32,435 bases of DNA from an uncultured Lachnospiraceae bacterium (GTDB lineage: Bacteria; Bacillota; Clostridia; Lachnospirales; Lachnospiraceae), in the NCBI GenBank assembly GCA_910586605.1, contig CAJUJR010000023.1, positions 1 through 32,435 of the forward strand, written 5' to 3'. Made by a program: the position numbers and the translations under genes. Shown here in pieces: positions 7,025 through 15,027 of this stretch. Numbering within the stretch: position 1 is the stretch's first letter; each line of letters opens with the position of its first letter. Below the pieces are notes generated by a model. That model did no database searches, had not been told where the DNA came from, and saw only the letters and a program-made list of their open reading frames with translations.

Positions 7025-7073
7025 AAAAAGACAAAAAAAGACAGAAATTCCAAATACAGAATTCCTGTCCTTT
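7025..7073 (-). terminator. Terminator of the ABC importer operon
   Basis: On the minus strand a GACAGGAATTC stem pairs with GAATTTCTGTC around an 8-nt loop and is followed by seven T residues, 12-15 bases after the ATPase stop codon. Confidence 0.8.
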
Positions 7074-7084
7074 TGATACATTGC

Positions 7085-7885
7085 CTATGATAATAAAATC
7101 CTGTCCGTATCCAACTGTTTTCCTGCGTTTTCTTTAAATTTCCCAAGCAAATCTTCCACTGTCAGCACAGCGCGTTCTTTGCCGGAAACATCAAATACCA
7201 CATGCCCGGAATCCATCATTAGAGTGCGGTTTCCAAGCTCTAATGCCTGGTTCATATTATGCGTTACCATCAGGCAAGTAATTTTACGTTTTTCTACGAT
7301 ATCCTTTGTCAACTCCAGCACCTTCTCTGCAGTTGCAGGGTCCAAGGCGGCTGTATGCTCATCCAGCAATAGGAGTTTCGGTGTTACCATAGTGGCCATC
7401 AGTAACGTCAGAGCCTGTCTCTGGCCTCCTGACAGCAGCCCTACAGGCTGCTTCATCCTATCTTCCAGCCCCATATTAAGAAGGGCAAGCTGTTCCTGGA
7501 ACATAGCCTTTTCCTTCTTCCGGCTCCTGCCAAAAAATCCATGCGTTTTATTTGAAGCACGGAGATATGCCAGCGACATATTTTCCTCAATTGTCATATG
7601 GGGCGCTGTGCCAAGCTGTGGGTCCTGGAACAAATGCCCGATATCCAGGCTTCTTCTATGCTCCTGCTTAAAAGTGATGTCTTCGCCGTCTAGGATGATT
7701 TCACCCTCATCTACATAAAATGCACCTGTAATCGCATTAAACATGGTTGATTTGCCTGCGCCATTGCTTCCTACAATTGTGGCGAAGTCACCATCCGCCA
7801 AAGATACATTTAAGTGGATCAATGCCTTTTTCTCATTAATTGTCCCTGGATAAAAGGTTTTACTGATATCTTTAAGTTCCAACAT
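7085..7885 (-). CDS. ABC transporter ATP-binding protein (TrpX-type importer)
   Basis: A 266-aa ABC ATPase that powers the importer encoded upstream. Walker A GSNGAGKST is at residues 39-47, the signature LSGGQ at 151-155, Walker B LLLLDE at 171-176, and a switch His in MVTHNM. The D-loop region reads DEHTAALDP instead of the common DEPTSALD. Longer reading to 8014 would run into the permease gene; the ATG at 7885 follows AAGGGGGTG and overlaps the permease stop by one base (TGATG), implying translational coupling. Last gene of a three-gene operon. Confidence 0.9.
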   Translation of the reverse strand: MLELKDISKTFYPGTINEKKALIHLNVSLADGDFATIVGSNGAGKSTMFNAITGAFYVDEGEIILDGEDITFKQEHRRSLDIGHLFQDPQLGTAPHMTIEENMSLAYLRASNKTHGFFGRSRKKEKAMFQEQLALLNMGLEDRMKQPVGLLSGGQRQALTLLMATMVTPKLLLLDEHTAALDPATAEKVLELTKDIVEKRKITCLMVTHNMNQALELGNRTLMMDSGHVVFDVSGKERAVLTVEDLLGKFKENAGKQLDTDRILLS

Positions 7886-8853
7886 CAGGATACACCCCCT
7901 TTTCTCCTTTTTGCCATCTGTATGTATTTCTGTTTTGTAAAGACAGCATTCTTTTTCAGGTATGGGAATGCAATTGCTACTGCTACAATCAATGCAGATA
8001 CTAATTTTAAGCATTCTGCCGGGACATTGATACGGATTGCCACAGCCACAATAAACCGATACAGGCAGCTTCCAAAAATCACGCCAAGAATCCGCCGGAA
8101 CATTGTACCCTTGCCAATCAAAGTTTCCCCTATAATCAGGCTGGCAAGGGCAATTGTCACCATGCCCGTTCCAAGGTTAATGTCACACGACTTTTGGTAC
8201 TGTGCCAAAATACCGCCAGATAATGCTGTCATGGCGCCGGAAACGCAAAGCCCTACCGTAATGGTATGTTTTGGGTTAATGCTGGAGGCCTTTACCATTG
8301 CGGCATTGTCCCCTGTCGCACGGATAGAAAGCCCCAGCCTTGTTCCAAGAAAAAGGCTTAAAAGAATGCCAATTACAACCACAAGGAGCGCCACCAGGAT
8401 TAAACGGTACCAGCCGCCTGTTACCAAAGCGTCAAACGCCCCTTCTCCCATATTTTCCTGGATAAAATCCCTCGCCATCGTAAAGATGCTGTCACATTTA
8501 AATAGATTTAGATTGGAAGAAAATCCCATAACAGCAATATTTATAGTATAAAGCCCTGTATTGACAATAATCCCTGCCAGGATTGATTCTACCCCAAGAC
8601 GTGTTTGTAAAAATGAAGTTACAAAGCCAGAAAGCACACCAGCCCCTAACGCACCAAATAACGCCAGGATTGGATGGCCGGCAAGCGTCAAGGACGCCGC
8701 GACAGCACACCCTAGCGTAAAACAGCCGTCCGTTGATAAATCTGCAATATTTAAAATAGAAAATGATATAAACAATGCCAGTACAACCAAAGAATATATA
8801 AACCCTAATTCAATTGCACTTTGCAAAATAGATATGGTAAAAATTGAAGACAT
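7885..8853 (-). CDS. ABC transporter permease, branched-chain-type fold
   Basis: A 322-aa integral membrane permease with about eight to ten hydrophobic helices. It resembles the BPD_transp_2 fold used by LivH/RbsC-like systems. The motif RATGDNAAMVKASSINPKHT is the cytoplasmic coupling loop seen in permeases that pair with ABC_sub_bind lipoproteins. It ends in a basic cytoplasmic tail. Its stop overlaps the ATPase start by one base, and it begins 55 bp after the substrate-binding protein gene. Confidence 0.9.
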   Translation of the reverse strand: MSSIFTISILQSAIELGFIYSLVVLALFISFSILNIADLSTDGCFTLGCAVAASLTLAGHPILALFGALGAGVLSGFVTSFLQTRLGVESILAGIIVNTGLYTINIAVMGFSSNLNLFKCDSIFTMARDFIQENMGEGAFDALVTGGWYRLILVALLVVVIGILLSLFLGTRLGLSIRATGDNAAMVKASSINPKHTITVGLCVSGAMTALSGGILAQYQKSCDINLGTGMVTIALASLIIGETLIGKGTMFRRILGVIFGSCLYRFIVAVAIRINVPAECLKLVSALIVAVAIAFPYLKKNAVFTKQKYIQMAKRRKGGVS

Positions 8854-8908
8854 CCTTCTTCCTCCAAGGTTTTATCGCTCTAAATAATACATTAGTAATC
8901 TTAAAGCT

Positions 8909-9964
8909 TTATTCAAACTCTTCCGCTGTCTTTGTTTCTTTTACTTCCTCACAGAGATCTTTGAAAGAGCTGTAATCAACGCCAATTGCTGAAGCTGTCT
9001 CAGTATTTACCATAGCAATTCCATTATCCAGTGTCTTAACCGCAGTTTCAGCAGGTTTTTTCCCATTTACAAGTACATCTATTGCAATCTTAGCTGTCTC
9101 TGTACCAAGCTCTTCATAGTTTACACCATACCCACAGAACGCCCCATTTAATGCAAATGAATCTGCGCCGCAATAATGTGGTATCTTTGCATTGGCAAAT
9201 TTTTCATAAATTGCTAACTCTGCAATCATTACTGTATTGTCAGTCGGCGTAAAAACTGCGTCTACACCTGCTGCAACAAGGGCGTCTGCTGCAAGGCTGA
9301 CTTCATCATTTGTCGTACCAGTCTTCTCTACTACTTCAATCTGCTTCTCTTCACAAAATGCCTTTGCCTGCTCAATTGGATTTTTAGAAGAATCCTGGCT
9401 TTTGTCATAGAGCAGCCCCAGCTTCTTTGTGTCCTTATTGCCCGCCAGAACCAATTCCATAATTGCCTCTGTATTTAAGGCATCGCTGACACCTGTAACA
9501 TTAGATCCCGGTTTATCCATGCTTTCTACCAAGCCTGCAGAAGCCGGGTCAGAAACCGCTGAAAACACAACCGGTATCTGGTTATCCTCTGTTGCAGACT
9601 GCGCCACAACTGCTGTCGGGGTTGCAATCGGAATAATGATATCTACTTCATCTGAAACTAAATCCGCCATAATCTGGTTAAGTGTTGTCTGGTCTGCCTG
9701 GCCGTTAAATGTATAATCCTTATAATCAAATGTAACGCCAAGCTCTTTTCCTTGTGTATCAAGCTCTTCCTGGATTGCCTGCTGAATCTGGTTTAAAGAA
9801 GCATCATCCACATACTGGACAATTCCGACCTTATATGTCTTCCCTTCTTTTGAAGAATTCCCGGAAGATCCAGCAGAACCTGAAGAATCTGCCTTCCCAC
9901 AGCCAAACAAACATGCCACCGCCATCACCATTACTGCCATCAATAAAATTCTCTTTTTCTTCAT
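8909..9964 (-). CDS. ABC substrate-binding lipoprotein (TrpX/ABC_sub_bind family)
   Basis: A 351-aa exported lipoprotein. Its signal peptide starts MKKKRILLMAV and ends in a lipobox with LFGC, so Cys22 is the lipidated residue. A Ser/Gly-rich linker follows, then a two-lobe binding fold starting YKVGIVQYVDDASL, with IIIPIATPTAVVAQ and PVVFSAVSDPASAGLV, both typical of this family. Members of the family with this gene order are predicted tryptophan or tyrosine importers in streptococci; the substrate here is unproven, and no T-box precedes it. The ATG at 9964, six bases after GAGG, is preferred over one at 9976. Confidence 0.9.
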   Translation of the reverse strand: MKKKRILLMAVMVMAVACLFGCGKADSSGSAGSSGNSSKEGKTYKVGIVQYVDDASLNQIQQAIQEELDTQGKELGVTFDYKDYTFNGQADQTTLNQIMADLVSDEVDIIIPIATPTAVVAQSATEDNQIPVVFSAVSDPASAGLVESMDKPGSNVTGVSDALNTEAIMELVLAGNKDTKKLGLLYDKSQDSSKNPIEQAKAFCEEKQIEVVEKTGTTNDEVSLAADALVAAGVDAVFTPTDNTVMIAELAIYEKFANAKIPHYCGADSFALNGAFCGYGVNYEELGTETAKIAIDVLVNGKKPAETAVKTLDNGIAMVNTETASAIGVDYSSFKDLCEEVKETKTAEEFE

Positions 9965-10051
9965 ACAATACCTCATTCCTGCGCTGCTTTTCTTTGCATA
10001 TCCTTTACCTGGCAGCGCACTGGTACAGGATATATATTAAACACGTTTTTA

Positions 10052-10080
10052 AGTAAAGCACGATTGGGAAACAATGTCAA
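10052..10080 (-). promoter_or_regulatory. Promoter of the ABC importer operon
   Basis: Minus-strand TTGACA (10075-10080) and TTTACT (10052-10057) are 17 bp apart, giving a leader of about 80 nt before the lipoprotein gene. No T-box or other aptamer was recognised in it. Confidence 0.65.
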
Positions 10081-10118
10081 GTTTTATCGTATGGAAAATC
10101 TCACCGAAATATCGTATA

Positions 10119-10171
10119 GTTACTATTCACAGCCAATCGTAGAGAAATGTAAATAGATAAAAAATATCTTC
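10119..10171. repeat. 53-nt intergenic repeat, copy at 32383-32435
   Basis: The first 24 bases are identical to 32383-32406, and the last 15 (ending AAAAAATATCTTC) match again, for 46-47 of 53 identical positions without gaps. Both copies are in + orientation and start with the recurrent 9-mer GTTACTATT. The copy lies between the ABC operon promoter and the AraC-like gene. Confidence 0.8.
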
Positions 10172-10241
10172 CCCTATATGTTTCCTAGAATGCGCAGTAT
10201 GAGAATTGAAAGCTTTATATATTTTCTGTAAAAAGGAAAAC

Positions 10242-10574
10242 ATGCAGAATGTCATGAATATTGCCAAATCTGTTTCTTATATGGAAAACCATTTTGCAGA
10301 AGCAATCCCTGTTAACAAGCTGGCTGAAATTTCCAACCTTTCCACACGCCATTTTACCAGACTTTTTACTGCCACCTACCATATTACCCCTGGCAGTTAT
10401 CTCCTCTCTTTGCGGATGCAGTATGCATGCCACCTGTTAGAAAACAGTTCGGATTCTGTTTCTGAAATTGCCCTCCAGTGCGGTTTTAACGATAGCAACT
10501 ATTTTTCCCGCCAATTCCATAAATTATATGAATTTTCACCTCGGGAATACCGAAAAATGAAAAAAATAATTTAA
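10242..10574 (+). CDS. AraC-family DNA-binding-domain-only regulator
   Basis: A 110-aa protein consisting almost only of the AraC/XylS DNA-binding domain: the first helix-turn-helix (VNKLAEISNLSTRHFTRLF), the linking helix, and the second (VSEIALQCGFNDSNYFSRQF) with the PREYRKM ending. The sensor domain of the usual 250-300-aa AraC proteins is missing, and an in-frame stop lies just upstream (10200-10202). It may be a natural one-domain regulator like MarA/SoxS or a truncation product. The ATG at 10242 has AAAGGA upstream; the longer TTG start at 10206 has no such site. It is codirectional with the putP-like gene and is the natural candidate for its regulator. Confidence 0.8.
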   Translation: MQNVMNIAKSVSYMENHFAEAIPVNKLAEISNLSTRHFTRLFTATYHITPGSYLLSLRMQYACHLLENSSDSVSEIALQCGFNDSNYFSRQFHKLYEFSPREYRKMKKII

Positions 10575-10576
10575 GT

Positions 10577-10605
10577 TTGTCTTTCTTGCTGTTTTTTGGT
10601 ATACT
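10577..10605 (+). promoter_or_regulatory. Promoter of the putP-like gene
   Basis: TTGTCT (10577-10582) and TATACT (10600-10605) are 17 bp apart, beginning right after the AraC stop codon. Confidence 0.5.
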
Positions 10606-10650
10606 GATATACGTTGTGTGCTTTTTTAGATAAGCCTAATATACTGATAT
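10600..10650 (+). repeat. Direct repeat TATACTGATAT, 40 bp apart
   Basis: TATACTGATAT occurs at 10600-10610 and 10640-10650. The first overlaps the proposed -10 box. AraC proteins bind directly repeated half-sites, so these could be sites for the adjacent regulator. Confidence 0.45.
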
Positions 10651-10716
10651 TTTAATATTTGGTGTATGGAACACTAGCGCATGTTTAAAACTTACATATT
10701 AAGAAGGAGGAGATTT

Positions 10717-12243
10717 ATGAACAGCAAAACGCTAGGAATGCTTGCAGTTATCATTTTGTATCTTATTATGATGATTGCTATTGGCATTTATTATTCCAGA
10801 AAAAACAAAGATGTAACAGACTTTTACCTTGGCAGCAGGAAATTAGGACCTTTGGTAACTGCAATGAGCGCGGAGGCTTCTGATATGAGCAGCTGGCTGC
10901 TCATGGGGCTTCCAGGCGTCGCTTACCTTAGCGGTGTTGCAGATGCCGGATGGACTGCTATTGGGCTTGGGATCGGAACTTACATAAATTGGCTGATTGT
11001 TGCAAAACGCCTGCGCCGCTACAGTGTAAAAGCCAATAACTCCATTACTATCCCTGAATTTTTTTCCAACCGTTACCGTGATAAAAGCCGTCTGCTTCTG
11101 GCAATTTCGGCCATTATTATTGTAATCTTCTTTGTACCATATACAGCTTCTGGCTTTGCAGCGTGTGGAAAACTTTTTTCCACCCTGTTTGACATGCCAT
11201 ATTTCCCTGCTATGGTAATTAGCGCTGTCGTTATTGTAGCTTATACGGCACTTGGCGGCTTCCTGGCAGCCAGTACAACCGATTTAATCCAAAGCGTCGT
11301 TATGACGATTGCTTTAATTGTCGTTGTAATTTTTGGCGTATCAATTGCCGGAGGCACAGATGTTGTTATCGAGAATGCAAAAGCACTTCCAGGCTATCTT
11401 GGCATGTTTACAGTGCATGACGTAGCGTCTGGAAACTCCGCCCCATACAGCTTTTTAACAATCCTGTCAACGCTTGCCTGGGGGCTTGGCTATTTTGGGA
11501 TGCCGCATATCCTGCTCCGCTTTATGGGTACGGAAAATGAAGAAAAATTAAAGCTTTCCAGGAGAATCGCCACTGTTTGGGTTATTATATCCATGTTTGT
11601 CGCTATTTTTATTGGAATTGTCGGATACAGCGCTTCTAAAGCAGGGCAGATTGAGCTTTTTACAGCTTCCTCTGAATCTGAAACACTGATTATCCGCCTC
11701 GCAATCCTTTTAAGTAACAATGGCGTGCTTGCTGTAATCTTTGCTGGATTAATCCTTGCCGGAATCCTTGCCTGCACTATGTCAACATCGGATTCCCAGC
11801 TTTTGGCGGCATCCTCAAGCGTATCAGAAAACTTGCTCCGTGATGTATTTGGCATTAAACTTACAGCCAAAACTTCTATGTTAATTGCACGTCTTACTGT
11901 TGTTGCAATTGCAGTGATTGGCGTAGTCATTGCAAAAGACCCAAATAGTTCTGTATTCAGCATTGTTTCCTTTGCCTGGGCAGGTTTTGGGGCTTCTTTC
12001 GGGCCGGTTATGCTTTTCGCCCTGTTCTGGAAACGTTCCAACCGGAATGGCGCCCTTGCCGGCATGGTTACTGGCGGCGCTATGGTATTTATCTGGAAAT
12101 ACCTAATCCGGCCGCTTGGCGGTATCTGGGATATTTACGAACTGCTTCCAGCCTTTATCTGTGGATGCATCGTAATTGTTATAGCCAGCCTGGTAACTGC
12201 ACCGCCTTCTGATGAAATCGTAAAAGAATTTGAGTCAGTATAA
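10717..12243 (+). CDS. putP: Sodium/proline symporter-type transporter (SSS family)
   Basis: A 508-aa membrane protein of the sodium:solute symporter family, with about 12-13 hydrophobic helices. The TM2 region (TAMSAEASDMSSWLLMGLPG) and the GTYINWLIVAKRLR segment match PutP, which imports L-proline with sodium. CTMSTSDSQLLAASSSVSEN is the conserved TM8-9 sodium-site region. The start at 10717 has AAGGAGGAG; an upstream ATG at 10681 is not supported. It follows the AraC-like gene and ends in a strong hairpin. Substrate specificity for proline is likely but not proven by sequence alone. Confidence 0.92.
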   Translation: MNSKTLGMLAVIILYLIMMIAIGIYYSRKNKDVTDFYLGSRKLGPLVTAMSAEASDMSSWLLMGLPGVAYLSGVADAGWTAIGLGIGTYINWLIVAKRLRRYSVKANNSITIPEFFSNRYRDKSRLLLAISAIIIVIFFVPYTASGFAACGKLFSTLFDMPYFPAMVISAVVIVAYTALGGFLAASTTDLIQSVVMTIALIVVVIFGVSIAGGTDVVIENAKALPGYLGMFTVHDVASGNSAPYSFLTILSTLAWGLGYFGMPHILLRFMGTENEEKLKLSRRIATVWVIISMFVAIFIGIVGYSASKAGQIELFTASSESETLIIRLAILLSNNGVLAVIFAGLILAGILACTMSTSDSQLLAASSSVSENLLRDVFGIKLTAKTSMLIARLTVVAIAVIGVVIAKDPNSSVFSIVSFAWAGFGASFGPVMLFALFWKRSNRNGALAGMVTGGAMVFIWKYLIRPLGGIWDIYELLPAFICGCIVIVIASLVTAPPSDEIVKEFESV

Positions 12244-12255
12244 TTTTATGCCATA

Positions 12256-12305
12256 GGAAAAAGCATTTGGAATAGTAACTTTATATTCCAAATGCTTTTT
12301 CTTCC
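12256..12305. terminator. Strong bidirectional terminator after putP
   Basis: GGAAAAAGCATTTGGAAT pairs over about 18 bp with ATTCCAAATGCTTTTTCTTCC around an 11-nt loop. T runs are present on both strands, so it can end both putP (+) and the decayed Uma2 gene (-). The loop side contains AATAGTAAC, the reverse of the recurrent 9-mer. Confidence 0.9.
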
Positions 12306-12340
12306 ATTAATCTATCCGACGTGCAGTATAAATCTGTTCC

Positions 12341-12579
12341 CTATTCTGCTTTTATAAAAAATCCTTCATAAATTCCAGCTGGTATTTCTTCCCCAAAAGT
12401 ATACTGTTCCATCATTTCCATTTCAAACTGATATACCATGATTTGTTCTTTCATCGGGTCAACGTATTTGGAGGCGCCATGTAATAAATTTTTCCGTCAA
12501 TCAATTCTGCCCGTTCCCCATCTGCTAATGCATAAATATCCTCTACTGTAAATACATCTTCTTTTCTTATTGCATCCAC
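12341..12579 (-). pseudogene. Uma2-family (DUF820) endonuclease-like gene with core deleted
   Basis: The N-terminal part (VFTVEDIYALADGERAELID, then GKIYYMAPP) is the start of a Uma2/DUF820 restriction-endonuclease-fold protein. After APPN the frame shifts, and the other frame continues as YVDPMKEQIMVYQFE and YTFGEEIPAGIYE, which is the family C-terminus. About 100 central residues, with the PD-(D/E)XK catalytic residues, are gone. The likely start is GTG 12579, seven bases after GGAGGT. This is an internally deleted remnant and should be inactive. Confidence 0.75.
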
Positions 12580-12676
12580 AGCGTCCACCTCCATTCCTGT
12601 TTCCATTATATCCGCAATCTTAAGAAATATAATTACCCTTCTGTTAAAATATACAGGCATTACAATTTCAGCCTAA

Positions 12677-13633
12677 TCAGAAACCTGCCATAAACAGATA
12701 TGCCACCATAACAAATACAATCTGGATAATTGTAAAACGGAATACTACCTGCGTATCAGACCAGCCTTTTTCCTTCCGTACATGGTCATGTAATGGAGTC
12801 CTGGTATTTTTTAAAATAGCAATTTTTAAGAAACGGAGCAGGAAGATTTTAACAAGCCCAATCCCCCCATCAACAATTAGCACTGCGGCAAGCGGCAGAT
12901 AAATAAATGGATGCCCTGTTTTCATCGCAATAACCGCAAGGTAAAATCCCAATGCCCTTGATCCGGCATCTCCCATTAGCATACTGCTTGGGTTTGCATT
13001 AAAGCATAGATAAGCAAGTAAAACAGCAACAAGAACCAGGCAAGAAACAGCATATTCCTGCAATATACTTGAAAACAAACTACCAAATGCGGCAAAAGAA
13101 ACACAGCAGATACTTGCACAAAGCCCATCTACCCCATCGGAGCAATTCGTCACATTTACAGATACCCAAAGTAAAATAACCCCCAGGATAAAATATACTG
13201 CCACCGGAATTTCCCATGCAAAAGAGCCAAAACGGATTGTTGTCTGGTTATAATTGACAAAATTCCACATGGTCAAAAGCGCCAGGACAAGGTCAATCGC
13301 CCCCTTCTTATAATCGCTCCACGGATTTTTGGCAGCATCATCCAGATAGCCGCTCAACATCATTGCAAACAGGATAATACAATAGATTATGTACTCTGTA
13401 GAAAATGGCAGGAACAAAATCGTTGTAATAATAAATGCCGCCGTCATAATTAATCCAATTCCCCGTATCTTCCCTTTAGAAAGCGCCCCATTAATTGCAA
13501 ATTCCCTTCCATGGTCCTTTGGCAGGAAGGGAAAAGGAAAACAAAGACAAAAAAATGTCAGCAAAAAACCAAATAGGATAGCAAGCATTGCTATCTGGTT
13601 TGTTGTCATATACTGTGTTAAAATCTGATGCAT
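12677..13633 (-). CDS. MraY-like polyprenyl-phosphate phosphosugar transferase paralogue
   Basis: A 318-aa polytopic protein of the MraY/WecA/TagO family, which moves a phosphosugar from a nucleotide carrier to undecaprenyl phosphate. Visible motifs are GYLDDAAKN (Asp98-Asp99), NCSDGVDG (163-170), GDAGSRALG (221-229) and LHDHVRKEKGW (281-291). In MraY the last motif is HHH; here the middle His is Asp. The TPTMGG lipid-site motif of true MraY is replaced by SKGKIRGIG. No division or cell-wall genes are adjacent. I read it as a diverged paralogue, not the housekeeping MraY; its acceptor and donor are unknown. The ATG at 13633 has AAAGGAGG upstream. Confidence 0.8.
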   Translation of the reverse strand: MHQILTQYMTTNQIAMLAILFGFLLTFFCLCFPFPFLPKDHGREFAINGALSKGKIRGIGLIMTAAFIITTILFLPFSTEYIIYCIILFAMMLSGYLDDAAKNPWSDYKKGAIDLVLALLTMWNFVNYNQTTIRFGSFAWEIPVAVYFILGVILLWVSVNVTNCSDGVDGLCASICCVSFAAFGSLFSSILQEYAVSCLVLVAVLLAYLCFNANPSSMLMGDAGSRALGFYLAVIAMKTGHPFIYLPLAAVLIVDGGIGLVKIFLLRFLKIAILKNTRTPLHDHVRKEKGWSDTQVVFRFTIIQIVFVMVAYLFMAGF

Positions 13634-13758
13634 AATTCTCCTCCTTTGTTTGCTCTTTTCATTTTCATTATCATCTTCATCCTCATTTTCTGTTTTCCAT
13701 AAACATTAATAACAACTATTCAAGCTTCTTTATGAAAACACATATTAATCCAGTTATT

Positions 13759-13787
13759 ATTATAGCTTTAGCGTAAAAAATTTTCAA
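13759..13787 (-). promoter_or_regulatory. Promoter of the MraY-like gene
   Basis: Minus-strand TTGAAA (13782-13787) and a perfect TATAAT (13759-13764) are 17 bp apart. The leader of about 120 nt is purine-rich (repeated GATGAA/GATAAT/GAAAAT units) with no recognised motif. Confidence 0.65.
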
Positions 13788-13860
13788 TAAAAGGCTGCTC
13801 TTTTTATAATACAAAATTTCTTGGCTTTTAGAAACAACTAGTTTTGTACCTACAATTCAA

Positions 13861-13893
13861 AAAAGCTGTATTTCATAACGAAACACAGCTTTC
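13861..13893 (-). terminator. Terminator after the frameshifted exported-protein gene
   Basis: On the minus strand AAAGCTGTGTTTC pairs with GAAATACAGCTTT around GTTAT and is followed by TTT. It lies 24 bases downstream of the restored stop codon at 13917. Confidence 0.8.
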
Positions 13894-13916
13894 TTTCTTC
13901 TTAATTATAATATACA

Positions 13917-14816
13917 TCATCTACCAATACGCCTCCTCCTAACCAATAAAATTGTTAGGGCTGCAACCAAAACTCCACCACACCCAAATAGAATAAATCC
14001 TATACTTTTACCAATTCCAGACCCGTTTTCTGATAAAGGCTTTAATTTAGGGTAAACGCCCCATATTTCTTTTTAGCAGCCATCTCTTTTATCTCTTCCT
14101 TGGTATATTCGTCATATGTCCTGTCCATATCCTCAATAAAATCTTCCGCCTCATACACCTTGCCAGATCCCCCTTTAATATTTTCTATCACATTAGATTT
14201 TCCAGCCTCATATGGAAGAATAAAATCTTCTCCATTCTCCTTTTGCACATAGAGCAAATTCATAAGATAAAATGGAACAGAAACTGTCTTTACGGAAACA
14301 ACATCTGTACCCACCTTCTCAGTAATAGTAGATGTAATCTCTTCCATTGTTTCCGCCGCATATACCTCATCTTCATCAAAAAATATACCATAAACATGGT
14401 ATGCCCCTTCTTCTTTTTGCAAAAAAATGCTTGCATGGCTTCCAACCGCTGTTACAGCAGGTATATACCATTTATTTTCCCACTTTAATATTTTTGAAAA
14501 CTCTCCATCCTGCTCTTTATAATCAGCAATCATCGTAACGTCACAATCTAATGACCACACAGGAATCGCATTTTTAATATCATATGATACCAATGTCATC
14601 CCCTGCTCTTCCTCACTGACTTCCTCTTTTGTTTTAAGTGTAATCTCCTGCTCCAACACAGATTTTGACTCCTGCTCCATTTCTGTACGCATTTCTTCGT
14701 AAGAAATCTCCCAATCCGGCTTCGTCTCTGCGTTAGCTGATGCCGGCTTATCTCCTCTCCAAATACCAAAGGCTACTATTAATGGCTCCCAAAAAATAAA
14801 ATTGAAATTTCCTCAT
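13917..14816 (-). pseudogene. Exported, membrane-anchored protein of unknown function, two frameshifts
   Basis: The central frame (14042-14692 and its open extension upstream) encodes an acidic extracellular-type protein of unknown family. Upstream, ATG 14816 after a GGGGGAT site starts MRKFQFYF. With one T removed from a six-T run near 14800, this fuses to a signal-peptide-like stretch (WEPLIVAFGIWRGDKPASAN) continuous with the central frame. At the other end the central frame stops after GAFTLN, but one base of shift restores LSENGSGIGKSIGFI, a membrane helix (FGCGGVLVAALTILL) and an RRRR tail ending at 13917. The intact form would be an about 300-aa protein with signal peptide and C-terminal anchor. 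Both shifts are one base, so sequencing or assembly error is possible. Confidence 0.6.
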
Positions 14817-15027
14817 AATCATCCCCCATTCTGGAATAAATCCGGCTAAGTGAAGAAAAACTTGTAAAATCACTTTCTCTTCTGCCATCTCTATTCCATA
14901 CATTCCTTTTAGCAATCTAAATACGCAAAATAATATTCTAATAATTCACCTCCTACTAACTATTATTTATACTAATAATATCATATTCCCTCACGAAATA
15001 AAATTTATTAATCGACAAATTTCGATA

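Noticed and set aside
10640..10645. Second putP promoter with -10 at the downstream TATACT
   Set aside because: No acceptable -35 hexamer at 16-18 bp; treated as a repeat only.
12256..12305. Copy of the dispersed repeat at the putP terminator
   Set aside because: Only the 9 bases AATAGTAAC match, and they lie in a terminator that explains the structure; counted as a motif hit, not as an element.
13917..14041. LPxTG cell-wall sorting signal at the C-terminus of the exported protein
   Set aside because: The restored C-terminus has a helix and Arg tail, but the preceding sequence (KPLSENGSG) has no LPxTG-type motif; called a membrane anchor only.
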